64,000 nucleotides of DNA from Mucilaginibacter rubeus. GTDB lineage: Bacteria > Bacteroidota > Bacteroidia > Sphingobacteriales > Sphingobacteriaceae. Positions 18,033 to 25,930 of the stretch are shown here, piece by piece. Position 1 is the stretch's first letter, and the number at the start of each line of letters is the position of its first letter. The translations under genes were made by a program, and so were the position numbers. Below the pieces are notes generated by a model that was given only the letters and a program-made list of their open reading frames with translations, did no database searches and was not told the origin of the DNA. Location: contig NZ_CP043450.1 of NCBI RefSeq assembly GCF_003286415.2, positions 6,262,001 through 6,326,000 on the forward strand. Reading direction: 5' to 3'.

Positions 18033-18632
18033 TTATAACTCAAAACTCTTCATTAATTCCACTTTAACTTTTTCCATATCACCGGCAAGAATATTGTAAA
18101 CCGTATCATACTGGCTGCACAAATCAAAAATGCCAACGCTGTACTGGCCGATATATCTTTCCCGGGATTCTTCATCATTCGAGTTTTTTATTTTATCGGC
18201 AAGGTCTAGCACGTTGAGATACAACTCATGCGATTTATTATTGGCGGCAATCAGTTCATCATAGGATAGCGATACGTTAAAGTACAAACCGATCAGGTTA
18301 TGTTTCCAGTTGTCGATGTTCATTTTTTTGAGCTGAGCATCGGCCTCCTTCAAACTTTCGGTCATTGAACGGTAGCTGGCTTCGCTCCGGGGAATGCTCC
18401 GCCCCTTCCATAGCTGAACGCTTTTTTTGAGGATAGACATCGTTTCGCCGGTGACGTAATAATAGCTTTCGGCTATTTCTACCTGTTTGCTCCGATAGCG
18501 TTTTTTCAGGTCGATATCTGCTTTCCTCCTATCGCCCAAATAGGCAAACAGGCCGGTAAGCGTTTGTGAAATCAACGCCCCGGCAAGTCCTGAAAATGCG
18601 CTTACAATTAGAGTAGTATTTTCTGCCACCAT
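18033..18632 (-). CDS. Membrane-anchored helical protein of unknown function
   Basis: A 199-residue protein with one N-terminal hydrophobic segment (about residues 6-30, LIVSAFSGLAGALISQTLTG) followed by a basic stretch (DRRKADIDLKKRYRSK). The remainder is almost entirely predicted helix with a tyrosine-rich middle. I do not recognise a family. Anchored helical proteins of this size occur in defence islands as partner subunits, but there is no specific evidence for that here. It belongs to the orphan gene cluster of 15-19 kb. Confidence 0.55.
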   Translation of the reverse strand: MVAENTTLIVSAFSGLAGALISQTLTGLFAYLGDRRKADIDLKKRYRSKQVEIAESYYYVTGETMSILKKSVQLWKGRSIPRSEASYRSMTESLKEADAQLKKMNIDNWKHNLIGLYFNVSLSYDELIAANNKSHELYLNVLDLADKIKNSNDEESRERYIGQYSVGIFDLCSQYDTVYNILAGDMEKVKVELMKSFEL

Positions 18633-18797
18633 GTTAGTAAATAAACTAACTACAGATGATGTGGCGAAACGTTTTCATCTTATTGCAATATTCCTGATTT
18701 TATGTAGCTTGGTCATTCAGAATGATTTACGAAATCTTTCTGAATACTCTGCTTTTTGCACCCTACTCAGAAACTCTGATTACATAACAACCGATAA

Positions 18798-19229
18798 ATG
18801 CTCAATTCGTATACGATCAACCTTCAAACAGAAGCCGGAGAAAAGGAAATTTTTATAAGTCCATTTTTGCTGCAATCCAAAATACCACCCAATCTCAAAT
18901 CAGGCAATATTGAGAAATTATTCTTTTATATAGAATTAAAAGATGATAGCTATAAAGCAGCACTGGAACAAGAAGAACTGAGCGACCGGTTTAAAACGGA
19001 TGAATTTATCATTAACGTAGGTCAGGACTTTGAAAAATATTACTTAGGCAGCTTTCGCGTTGATTTTCAGGAAAAGCGCTGTTCACAATGGGAAGGTAAA
19101 ACCGGCATTCTTACAGAGCAGGAAATAAAAACACTGGGAGAAAGCCTGTTTAATCCATCCGCCAAATCACGACGCATTACTTTATTTACCCCCACCCGGC
19201 CATCTGATTTCAATTTCGGGAGTTTTTGA
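18798..19229 (+). CDS. Conserved-looking hypothetical protein
   Basis: A 143-residue soluble protein starting MLNSYTINLQTEAGEKEIFI. It has predicted mixed strands and helices, with DEFIINVGQDFEKYYLGSFRVDF as the most structured segment, and ends TRPSDFNFGSF. No known motif is seen. Codon use resembles that of the core genes, so I believe it is real. Its stop codon is separated by only two bases from the stop of the convergent DUF4256 gene, without room for a terminator. Confidence 0.55.
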   Translation: MLNSYTINLQTEAGEKEIFISPFLLQSKIPPNLKSGNIEKLFFYIELKDDSYKAALEQEELSDRFKTDEFIINVGQDFEKYYLGSFRVDFQEKRCSQWEGKTGILTEQEIKTLGESLFNPSAKSRRITLFTPTRPSDFNFGSF

Positions 19230-19231
19230 TT

Positions 19232-19783
19232 TTAAACCCTTAACGCTCCTCTGAAACCCCTGGCAGCATAGTACGACTCGGCACCGTTATGGTAAATAAA
19301 AATAGTATCGTAACGATAATCGGCAAAAATGCCCCCGCCAAGTTTCCTGATAGCTGTAGGTGTTTTTATCCAGCTTGATGTTTTGGTATCAAACTTTCCC
19401 AGCTTATGCAGTTCGCGGTACTGTTCTTCATTTAAAAGCTCAATACCCATATCCCTGGCCATTTCAACGGCGCTGTTTGCAGGTTTATATTCTTTACGGG
19501 CTTCCAACGCTTCATGATCGTAACAAACACTCCGCCTGCCTTTGGGGCTTTCGGCAACACAATCATAAAAAATATATTCGCCGGTATTTTCATCATAAGC
19601 AACAACATCCGGTTCGCCGCCGGTTATTTCCATCTCATTAAGAGACCATAGCTTTTCAGCACTGGCGTCCAGCTTTGTCTGTACTTTGGCCCACTCCACG
19701 CCGGTATGGCGGTTCATGTTTTTTTCAAAGCGGGTTTTCAATATTCCAATAAGTTCCTGCTGTTGTTCTGGTGATAGCTTCAT
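19232..19783 (-). CDS. DUF4256-family protein
   Basis: A 183-residue cytoplasmic protein that matches DUF4256 along its length: FEKNMNRHTGVEW near the start, then GGEPDVVAYD, EYIFYDCVAESPKGRRSVCYDHEALEARKE, GIELLNEEQYRELHKLG and GGIFADYRYDTIFIYHNGAESYYAARGFRG. The family is widespread and uncharacterised; the several conserved aspartates and histidines suggest an enzyme. It is the last gene of the ArsR operon direction, but 155 bases containing a palindromic repeat separate it from the gene before, so cotranscription is uncertain. Confidence 0.85.
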   Translation of the reverse strand: MKLSPEQQQELIGILKTRFEKNMNRHTGVEWAKVQTKLDASAEKLWSLNEMEITGGEPDVVAYDENTGEYIFYDCVAESPKGRRSVCYDHEALEARKEYKPANSAVEMARDMGIELLNEEQYRELHKLGKFDTKTSSWIKTPTAIRKLGGGIFADYRYDTIFIYHNGAESYYAARGFRGALRV

Positions 19784-19823
19784 GTTATTGTTGATTATGG
19801 TTTATTCGTTGATAATCCTATTC

Positions 19824-19919
19824 ATTCCCTCCCTTGGCAGGGGTGTGTTTCTTCGGCGTTCATGACCTCCAGAATAACACACCCCTACACCCCTCTCAAG
19901 AGGGGAATCGCGCAGCCCC
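19824..19919. repeat. Dispersed palindromic repeat, family B copy 1
   Basis: Outer parts ATTCCCTCCCTTGGCAGGGG and CCCCTCTCAAGAGGGGAAT, inner arms GGTGTGTTTC and AACACACCCC. It sits inside the ArsR operon between the YdeI-like and DUF4256 genes. Other copies are at 23939, 25687 and 51428. Confidence 0.75.
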
Positions 19920-19938
19920 GCCTTTTCGGGTTATATAA

Positions 19939-20517
19939 TTAATCATTCAATCCCTTGCCATTTAAAATCTGTGGCATCCATTTCTCAACCCTGGCCTCCC
20001 GGGTTGATGATTGTTTGGGTTGCGAAAAATGCAGCAGATAGGCCTTTTGGCGGCCTGGCGTCAGGGCTTCAAATGCGGTTTTCAATGCCGGAATCGAATC
20101 TAATTTGCGTTGAAACTCGTCGGCCACGGCAAAATCTTCCGTCTTTTTCAGGGTTACCTTTAAGCCTGCCTTTTCCACCTCAATGGCTTCATAAATGTAG
20201 GATTTCAGAATACTCCTTTGTTCGGTTACCTCTTCAACATTGGTAAACCGGATCTGCCGTGCTGCCTGCACATTTTCCGATTGCTGGATCAGGATCTGAT
20301 GTGTGTCGCTTAACAACGCGCCCTTGAAAAATAAAAACGCGCAGTATTCTTTAAATACGTGTATTAAAACAATGTTGCTTTCGCGGTAGGTATAACATGG
20401 GCAACCCCATTTCAATTCTTCGGTCAATCCGCAATCAAGGGCAATTAATCTCAATTGCTCTATTTCTTCCCGCCACTTTTCGGCTTCGTTAAAATAAAAA
20501 TCAACCTTAGGGTTCAT
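19939..20517 (-). CDS. YdeI/OmdA-family protein (DUF1801 plus OmdA domain)
   Basis: A 192-residue cytoplasmic protein. Residues about 1-115 form a DUF1801 (YdhG-like) domain: WREEIEQLRLIALDCGLTEELKWGCPCYTY and IVLIHVFKEYCAFLFFKGALL. Residues about 130-190 are the OmdA part with FQRKLDSIPALKTAFEALTPGRQKAYLLHFSQPKQSSTREARVEK. The function is not established; homologues are often found with SRPBCC and DoxX genes. It starts 8 bases after DoxX, in the same operon. Confidence 0.88.
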   Translation of the reverse strand: MNPKVDFYFNEAEKWREEIEQLRLIALDCGLTEELKWGCPCYTYRESNIVLIHVFKEYCAFLFFKGALLSDTHQILIQQSENVQAARQIRFTNVEEVTEQRSILKSYIYEAIEVEKAGLKVTLKKTEDFAVADEFQRKLDSIPALKTAFEALTPGRQKAYLLHFSQPKQSSTREARVEKWMPQILNGKGLND

Positions 20518-20525
20518 GTTGTTTA

Positions 20526-20915
20526 TTATTGGTTAACCGGGCTCATCTTTCTGTCTGCCGGTCTGAAATACCACGAAATTACTGTTAGTACCAGTAAAAG
20601 CAAAGCAGGAAATATCTCATTCACCGCGTTACCCGCCGCAAGATGCGAAAAAATCGCTCCCGACATAGCAAAGAAGAAACCAGCGTAAGCCCATTCTTTC
20701 ACCACCGGAAATTTAGGAACGAGTACCGCTATGACACCCAGAACTTTCCAGAAACCCAATATCGTCAGAAAATAAGCGGGATAACCCAAATGAGCCACAC
20801 TATCGGCCCCTCCCGCCCCCGATTTCATTTTCATTAACTGTACCGCCCCAGTTGATACCATCCCTAAAGCAAGCCAAAGGGTAGCAATCCAGTAAATAAT
20901 TTTATTTCTTTTCAT
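20526..20915 (-). CDS. DoxX-family membrane protein
   Basis: A 129-residue protein with four predicted membrane helices. The conserved centre reads HLGYPAYFLTILGFWKVLGVIAVLVPKFPVVKEWAYAGFFFAMSGA, typical of DoxX-like proteins (DUF4345/DoxX_2 type), membrane proteins linked to quinone or redox stress in some bacteria. It is the third gene of the ArsR-SRPBCC-DoxX-YdeI unit, with 9 bases to the gene before. That combination occurs repeatedly in Bacteroidetes as far as I recall. Confidence 0.9.
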   Translation of the reverse strand: MKRNKIIYWIATLWLALGMVSTGAVQLMKMKSGAGGADSVAHLGYPAYFLTILGFWKVLGVIAVLVPKFPVVKEWAYAGFFFAMSGAIFSHLAAGNAVNEIFPALLLLVLTVISWYFRPADRKMSPVNQ

Positions 20916-20924
20916 AACAGGCTA

Positions 20925-21392
20925 CTATTTTAATTTGTTTAATACTTCCTGCAGGCGGTTATGTGCCATGTTTATGCCATATTCAAATGGCAGTTTCAGC
21001 ATCTGATCCCTGAGCTCCGGCGTTCTGTACACCACATGCATATTAAGCCTGCTGGTATCGTTGGTAAGTTTTTCAAACTCCAAGAACTCCAACTGTACAT
21101 CAAATGGCGCGTTGTCCATTTCAAACGTGCGGGTAATTTTTTGATCCGGGATAAACTCATGAACAGTTCCGTTGGCTTTAAAAACCACGTTACCATGCGG
21201 GTCTTTGGTTTCAAACTGCCAGCTGCCGTGCTTTTTATTTTCCAGCTTCAGCACCTTGGTTCCCATCCATTGCTCAACAATTTCGGCCTCGGTATAGGCT
21301 TTAAAAAGCAGTTCCACAGGTAATTCAAATACCCTGGTTATGGTTAAATCCTGTTTGCCATTTTCGGCGTCAATTTTGGTTTTCTTCTCCAT
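20925..21392 (-). CDS. SRPBCC / AHSA1-type ligand-binding protein
   Basis: A 155-residue START-like domain of the AHA1 type: TRVFELPVELLFKAYTEAEIVEQWMGTKVLK at the start, HGNVVFKANGTVHEFIPDQKITRTFEM in the middle, and a C-terminal helix MLKLPFEYGINMAHNRLQEVLNKL closing the hydrophobic pocket. Such proteins bind a lipid or aromatic ligand or act as small chaperones. Pairing with an ArsR-type repressor, whose stop codon is one base away, is a common arrangement. It is probably made only when the repressor is released. Confidence 0.9.
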   Translation of the reverse strand: MEKKTKIDAENGKQDLTITRVFELPVELLFKAYTEAEIVEQWMGTKVLKLENKKHGSWQFETKDPHGNVVFKANGTVHEFIPDQKITRTFEMDNAPFDVQLEFLEFEKLTNDTSRLNMHVVYRTPELRDQMLKLPFEYGINMAHNRLQEVLNKLK

Positions 21393-21393
21393 G

Positions 21394-21717
21394 TTATTTG
21401 CCTTTATAATTTTTCATGATATCTTCTAATTTGTTGAACCGCTCTTCCCACATAGCGCGGAAGGGCTCAATAAAGTCGGCTACGTCTTTCATTCTTTCAG
21501 CATTAATATGATAATAGATCTCCCTGCCGTTTTGCTCCTGTTTAAGCAATTCGCACTCGGTAAGTATTTGAAGGTGCTTGGAAACTGTGGGCCGGGCAGT
21601 GTCAAAATTGGATGCAATTACGCCGGCAGTCATGGCTTGGGTGGCCACAAGCAAAAGGATAGCCCTCCTGGTTGGGTCGGCTATGGCCTGGAATACGTCT
21701 CGTCTTAAATTCATCAT
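21394..21717 (-). CDS. ArsR-family transcriptional repressor
   Basis: A 107-residue winged-helix protein: VFQAIADPTRRAILLLVA is the characteristic first helix block, TARPTVSKHLQILTECELLKQEQNGREIYYHI is the recognition helix and wing. It has no cysteine pair of the metal-sensing type (no CxC in helix 3), so it belongs to the non-metal SRPBCC-associated ArsR group. It heads the operon and is preceded by a palindrome over its promoter, so it probably represses itself. A second ATG one codon later is equally possible. Confidence 0.92.
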   Translation of the reverse strand: MMNLRRDVFQAIADPTRRAILLLVATQAMTAGVIASNFDTARPTVSKHLQILTECELLKQEQNGREIYYHINAERMKDVADFIEPFRAMWEERFNKLEDIMKNYKGK

Positions 21718-21726
21718 GTGGCTATT

Positions 21727-21750
21727 TGGCTACAAATATAAATGTAGCCA
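21727..21750 (-). promoter_or_regulatory. ArsR operon promoter and operator palindrome
   Basis: TGGCTACA and TGTAGCCA are perfect 8-bp arms with an 8-base spacer, 10 bases upstream of the ArsR start. The minus-strand -7 box TATATTTG (21733-21740) lies inside the palindrome, so a repressor bound here would block RNA polymerase. A further direct GGCTA copy lies next to it at 21720. Confidence 0.65.
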
Positions 21751-21815
21751 TTTAACTACGCAAATGTTTTTAACATTTTTTTACAGACGACTTAGTACTT
21801 CAGGGAAAGGGTAGT

Positions 21816-22118
21816 TTAATTGGTGATAACCTTTAATTTCGGTACATCCACCAACGGAGAAGTAAGCATTCTGGCAGCCATCAAATGGCTTTCCGGCCCA
21901 AACCATGATTTTCCGTTTGTCATTACTGCCGTTATGCGGTATGTTGAACCTATCTCAACAAATTTACAATGATACACTTGCTTCGTTACCTTATTCTCAA
22001 ATACGGCTGTACCACACCTGCTGGAGATAGGCATGAACGAAACGTCGATTTGTCCGTTTTTTAGATCCATTTCTGAAAGGGATTTAAATAACCTATGATT
22101 TAAAACTTTTGCATTCAT
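21816..22118 (-). CDS. Small protein of unknown function
   Basis: A 100-residue protein with no signal peptide or membrane helix. It contains NGQIDVSFMPISSRCGTAVFENKVTKQVYHC and GSTYRITAVMTNGKSWFGPE, alternating strands that suggest a small beta fold; two cysteines are present. I do not recognise a family. It lies upstream of, and in the same direction as, the ArsR operon but is separated from it by about 100 bases containing that operon's promoter, so it is probably an independent gene. Confidence 0.5.
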   Translation of the reverse strand: MNAKVLNHRLFKSLSEMDLKNGQIDVSFMPISSRCGTAVFENKVTKQVYHCKFVEIGSTYRITAVMTNGKSWFGPESHLMAARMLTSPLVDVPKLKVITN

Positions 22119-22404
22119 ATAAATTTAAACATATGAGTGCCAAAAGAGGGCTGTTCAGATTGTTCAGTTTTTGATTAGGGCAAACCCGCCTGTTCAGCGC
22201 TGCTGCATGAAGATATCTTATTGATCCACAAACCTTCCCGCACGCCGCGATAACCTGTCAAAAACACATTAATTTATTTTCTGAAAGTAATAAAATGGGC
22301 CATTACTTATTTTGTAATACATTCTTAACACGCCTTCGCTTAAAAAAGTGTAATTTTAGGTCTTCTTAGGTTATACTACTGGTAACAGTAAACTATAATA
22401 ATTT

Positions 22405-23904
22405 ATGGGTATGAATGCCATTCACAATAAAGATATTGGGACCAAGCAAAAAGCACTGGCCATTAATCTTAACCCCGAAATTTATGGCTCATTTGCCGAA
22501 ATTGGAGCAGGACAGGACGTAGCAGCAAACTTTTTTAAAGCCGGGGCATCATCCGGCACCATAGCCAAAACCATGTCGGCTTATGACATGCTTTTTTCAG
22601 ATGCCATTTATGGGGTACAGCAAAGCCGCCGTTATGTGAGCGAACCGCGATTAATGGCTATGCTTAGCCACGAATACGGTCTTATCATTGAGCGTCTTGG
22701 TGCTCAGCGCGGCGATACATCAACATTTTTTGCTTTCGCGGATACGGTATCGGCCCTCAACTACAACAAAACCAACGAAGGTCATGGCTGGATGGGTGTA
22801 CGCTTTCAGCTGGAACCTAACGGGCAGTACAACGATGTGATCATTCACGTTAAATTGCTGGATAACGATAATAACCTGCAGCAGCAGGCCGTAGGTATTT
22901 TGGGTGTAAACCTGATGTATGCCTGCTTTTATTACAATGAGATCCCGCCGGTATTCCTACTGTCGCTAATGGATAACCTCTCGCGCGATAGAATCCAGAT
23001 TGACATGATCCGCTTTGAGGGGCCAAACTTTACCAAGGTTGATAACCGCTTGATGAGCCTTCACCTGGTAAAATATGGCTTTTCGGACGCCGCGCTGTTC
23101 GGGCCGGATGGTAAAAACCTGCAGCCTTCAGAAGTTTTGTACAAAAAGCACATTGTAATGGTGCGCGGCCGTTTCCGCCCGGTCATTAACGTGCATATGG
23201 ACATGTTGAACACCGGTGTTAAACAATTCCTGCAGGAATCGGATGTTGACAAAGAAAATGTAGTGGTAGTTACCGAGCTCACACTACAAGCCCTTAAGGA
23301 GCGTAATGCCGATATCAACGCCGATATTGATGAAAAGGACTTCCTTGACCGGGTAGACATCCTTGGCTCACTGGGGCAAACGGTAATGATCTCTAACTTC
23401 CACGAGTATTATAAGCTGGTAGCCTACCTGTCAAAGATCACCAAACTTAAAATGGGCGTGGTACTTGGTTTCCCTAACCTGGAGTATATCTTCTCTGAAG
23501 AGCATTATAAAGACCTGCCGGGCGGCATTTTGGAATCGTTCGCTACATTATTCAGCCGTAAGGTAAAATTATTCATATACCCAACCCTGCGCGATGGCGT
23601 AATCTGGAACTGTTTACGTTTTTATCTGCCGCCGCACCTGATAGACTTGTACCGCTACCTGATAGCCAATAATAAAATAGAAGATATCAGGCATTATAAC
23701 GAAAACAACCTTAACGTTGAAACCGACAATGTGCTGGAGTTGATAAAACTGGGCGCCACCGGTTGGGAAGAATTTGTACCTGCAGAAGTTGCCTCTATTA
23801 TCAAAGAACGGCGCCTGTTTGGCTATGCTTCCGGATTGGAGCCGGCAAAAGCACTTGATGTGCCTCCTGCGGATGGAGATCGTACAGAGATTGATATCGC
23901 CTAA
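22405..23904 (+). CDS. Conserved cytoplasmic protein of unknown function
   Basis: A 499-residue protein with a highly ordered sequence that starts MNAIHNKDIGTKQKALAINL followed by YGSFAEIGAGQDVAANFFKAG and IAKTMSAYDM. I recall that this N-terminus is shared by proteins in many Bacteroidetes, some annotated as TonB-dependent receptor or nicotinate adenylyltransferase. Neither label fits what is seen here: there is no signal peptide, plug or barrel, and no HxGH motif. The large middle part alternates helix and strand (VVVVTELTLQALKERN, GVVLGFPNLEYIF) like a metabolic enzyme. It is monocistronic. Function is unknown. Confidence 0.7.
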   Translation: MGMNAIHNKDIGTKQKALAINLNPEIYGSFAEIGAGQDVAANFFKAGASSGTIAKTMSAYDMLFSDAIYGVQQSRRYVSEPRLMAMLSHEYGLIIERLGAQRGDTSTFFAFADTVSALNYNKTNEGHGWMGVRFQLEPNGQYNDVIIHVKLLDNDNNLQQQAVGILGVNLMYACFYYNEIPPVFLLSLMDNLSRDRIQIDMIRFEGPNFTKVDNRLMSLHLVKYGFSDAALFGPDGKNLQPSEVLYKKHIVMVRGRFRPVINVHMDMLNTGVKQFLQESDVDKENVVVVTELTLQALKERNADINADIDEKDFLDRVDILGSLGQTVMISNFHEYYKLVAYLSKITKLKMGVVLGFPNLEYIFSEEHYKDLPGGILESFATLFSRKVKLFIYPTLRDGVIWNCLRFYLPPHLIDLYRYLIANNKIEDIRHYNENNLNVETDNVLELIKLGATGWEEFVPAEVASIIKERRLFGYASGLEPAKALDVPPADGDRTEIDIA

Positions 23905-23938
23905 AAAGCTAAAAGCAGATTGAGTATCCATTCTTTAT

Positions 23939-24052
23939 CCCCTCTTGAGAGGGGGCGCGAAGGAATGTGTGTTGGCAGGGGTGTGTTTATGTAATTAGCT
24001 TATCAAAGCAGAAACACACCCCTCCACCCCTCTCAAGAGGGGAATCCCGCAG
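23939..24052. repeat. Dispersed palindromic repeat, family B copy 2
   Basis: ATCCCCTCTTGAGAGGGGGC at one end and CCCCTCTCAAGAGGGGAAT at the other, with inner arms GGGGTGTGTTT and AAACACACCCC. It lies between two convergent genes and could form a long hairpin. Confidence 0.8.
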
Positions 24053-24099
24053 CCCATGCTTTTTTATTTCATGAAACTAATAATCTCCCGTTCGTTTTT

Positions 24100-24576
24100 T
24101 TACGGCAAAACTGAAGGTTTTTGACCAAGGATGTATTTAATCCTTTCGGCCTGGCCTGATGTATCTGTTTTTAAGTCGAGGTTTCTACCTTCTAACTGCT
24201 CATAATTAACAGCGACATTATTGCCCGACGAAGCGGTTTTGATCACTTCCACCGATTCAACATCTGATGGGATCTTTGCGCCAAACCAGTGGTCATCATC
24301 CTGCTGTTTCCAGGTTACCAATGTAAAAACCTCTTTCGCAGCAATTATCTTATTCCCTTCTATTGCTGCTTTTAATGCCAGGTCATTACCATAAAGCGTT
24401 GAAGCCGTTCCTTTTGTTTTATTAACAAAGGAGGTAATTACTTTAAGTCCGTCGAGGTTATATTTTGGCGACGAAGGCAGCGCGGCTTTGTTGTTGTACA
24501 ATTCAACCGGTTTATTATCTGAGCAGGCCGCCAACATTAGTGTGCATGCTGCAAGTAAACTATATAATGCTTTCAT
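24100..24576 (-). CDS. Lipoprotein, cytochrome P460-like domain
   Basis: A 158-residue lipoprotein: the signal MKALYSLLAACTLMLAAC ends in a lipobox with C18. The mature part resembles half of a P460 domain (DGLKVITSFVNKTKGTASTLYGNDLALKAA, KEVFTLVTWKQQDDDHWFGAKIP), the same two blocks as in the larger upstream neighbour (RVIFGNDIAVKAIKENN, WAQLQDKDGTTHTG). It has no haem-binding CxxCH. It starts 4 bases after that gene and is probably its operon partner. The start at MKALYS was taken because an earlier ATG would overlap the upstream gene. Confidence 0.72.
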   Translation of the reverse strand: MKALYSLLAACTLMLAACSDNKPVELYNNKAALPSSPKYNLDGLKVITSFVNKTKGTASTLYGNDLALKAAIEGNKIIAAKEVFTLVTWKQQDDDHWFGAKIPSDVESVEVIKTASSGNNVAVNYEQLEGRNLDLKTDTSGQAERIKYILGQKPSVLP

Positions 24577-24580
24577 GGGT

Positions 24581-25543
24581 TTAGTGTTTAATGGGTAGGG
24601 TGAATACAAAATCTTCGGCGGCCATTGGCTTATGGCAATTCATACACTCATTTGTAAATAATACATTCGCGCCTCCGTACGGAACCATTTTCGGAGTTTT
24701 AAACCTCGCCCATCCCCAGCCATAGGTCGACGCGTATTTTTTATCATCCTTTATCATGTACTCAACCTGTTTAAACTCGCCGGTATGGGTTGTTCCGTCT
24801 TTATCCTGTAATTGTGCCCAGGCAACTTTAGCAAAAATGGCTCCGTTTGGCCATGGGTGGATATTGTTTTCTTTGATGGCTTTTACAGCTATGTCATTAC
24901 CAAAAATTACGCGTAAGGTATTATTATCAAAACGCTCGGTTGTGCTGATGGGCTGCCAGTTTTTATAATCGGGGATATAAGCAATACCGTTGGCAGCTGT
25001 TGGCAATTTGGCGATCGCTGTTTCATTTTTCTCCCAATGCTGATATTGCTTATCTGCCGCGTTGATAGCAGCGGTATCGGCAGGTTTGTTATGAACCATA
25101 CTTGCAAGATAATTTTTAAGCACAGCCAGATCGGCTGGAGATACCTTGGCTTCGGTATGGACCGCCGTATAGCTTGGCAAAGGCATGGCTCCTGAAATAA
25201 TTTGATTGATAGATTCCCAAAGTTTTGCTTTCTGATCGGCGGGAGCGAGTTTATTCCATTCCGAAAAATTAAGATCAGCCCTGCCATCCTTGATATGTGA
25301 TGCTACTCCCCAATAAACCGGGACTATCTTATCGTACCAGCGTAAATTGGTGTTGTTAGAGTGGCAATCATAACAAGCGCGCTGAACAATGGCCTTCACA
25401 TCGGCAGGGACTTCCAGATCGCCGGTTACGGGTGGATTGGGAACATCAGGGCGTACAAACTGGATGCCCACAAAGCCCAGGAATAAAATCATGATAATGA
25501 TGAATGCTTTTCGTTGATATAAAGGTTTTCTGTTGGTTCTCAT
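24581..25543 (-). CDS. Haem-binding protein with cytochrome P460-type domain
   Basis: A 320-residue membrane-anchored periplasmic protein with one N-terminal helix (about residues 13-30). Residues about 45-160 form a haem-binding domain with the c-type motif CYDCH (C57, C60, H61) followed by NLRWYDKIVPVYWGVASHI. The C-terminal half is P460-like and ends in a second motif CMNCH (C300, C303, H304). It is likely an electron carrier or a small-molecule oxidising protein. The start at MRTNRKP was chosen; an in-frame TTG lies 45 bases upstream. Confidence 0.8.
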   Translation of the reverse strand: MRTNRKPLYQRKAFIIIMILFLGFVGIQFVRPDVPNPPVTGDLEVPADVKAIVQRACYDCHSNNTNLRWYDKIVPVYWGVASHIKDGRADLNFSEWNKLAPADQKAKLWESINQIISGAMPLPSYTAVHTEAKVSPADLAVLKNYLASMVHNKPADTAAINAADKQYQHWEKNETAIAKLPTAANGIAYIPDYKNWQPISTTERFDNNTLRVIFGNDIAVKAIKENNIHPWPNGAIFAKVAWAQLQDKDGTTHTGEFKQVEYMIKDDKKYASTYGWGWARFKTPKMVPYGGANVLFTNECMNCHKPMAAEDFVFTLPIKH

Positions 25544-25588
25544 AGCCTCTCGGTTTTGTGATACAAAGAAAAGTACAATCATTAACAA

Positions 25589-25930
25589 TGAATATTACAA
25601 TTAGTTGAGCAGGTGAAAACAATCGTTAAACGGGTAAAAAAGGAAGTTGAAACTACAAAACGGGTTGTTTTTGTGCACCATTTTTATTCCCTCCCTTGGG
25701 AGGGGTGCGGCGGGGATGCGTAATGGCAGGGAGGGGTCTATACACATTTTATAACACCGGGAGTCTGTCAGAAACCCCTCCCTACACCCTCCCTGGGGAG
25801 GGAATCGCACCAGGCTCCGCTTTTTAATTATTCATTTGCAATGTTTTCAGCATCAACGATCTAATTAACATATCCGAATAAACTTTAAATTAGCTTGGCA
25901 GTCAAACACGCGCATAAATCATCCAAACAA
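25589..25930. other. Intergenic region with family B repeat
   Basis: The 342 bases contain the upstream region of the haem-protein gene, the family B repeat copy 3, and the leader of the beta-lactamase-like gene. A 69-codon minus-strand frame lies entirely in the repeat and was rejected. Confidence 0.6.
25687..25809. repeat. Dispersed palindromic repeat, family B copy 3
   Basis: ATTCCCTCCCTTGGGAGGGG at one end and CCCTCCCTGGGGAGGGAATC at the other; inner arms GGGAGGGGTC and GAAACCCCTCCC. The core has diverged from copies 2 and 4 (CCCTCCC instead of CCCCTCT), so it may be a subfamily. Confidence 0.7.

Noticed and set aside
22405..23904. A TonB-dependent receptor
   Set aside because: No signal peptide, plug motif or beta-barrel pattern; the sequence looks cytoplasmic.
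25601..25810. 69-codon minus-strand frame
   Set aside because: Lies inside a family B palindromic repeat.
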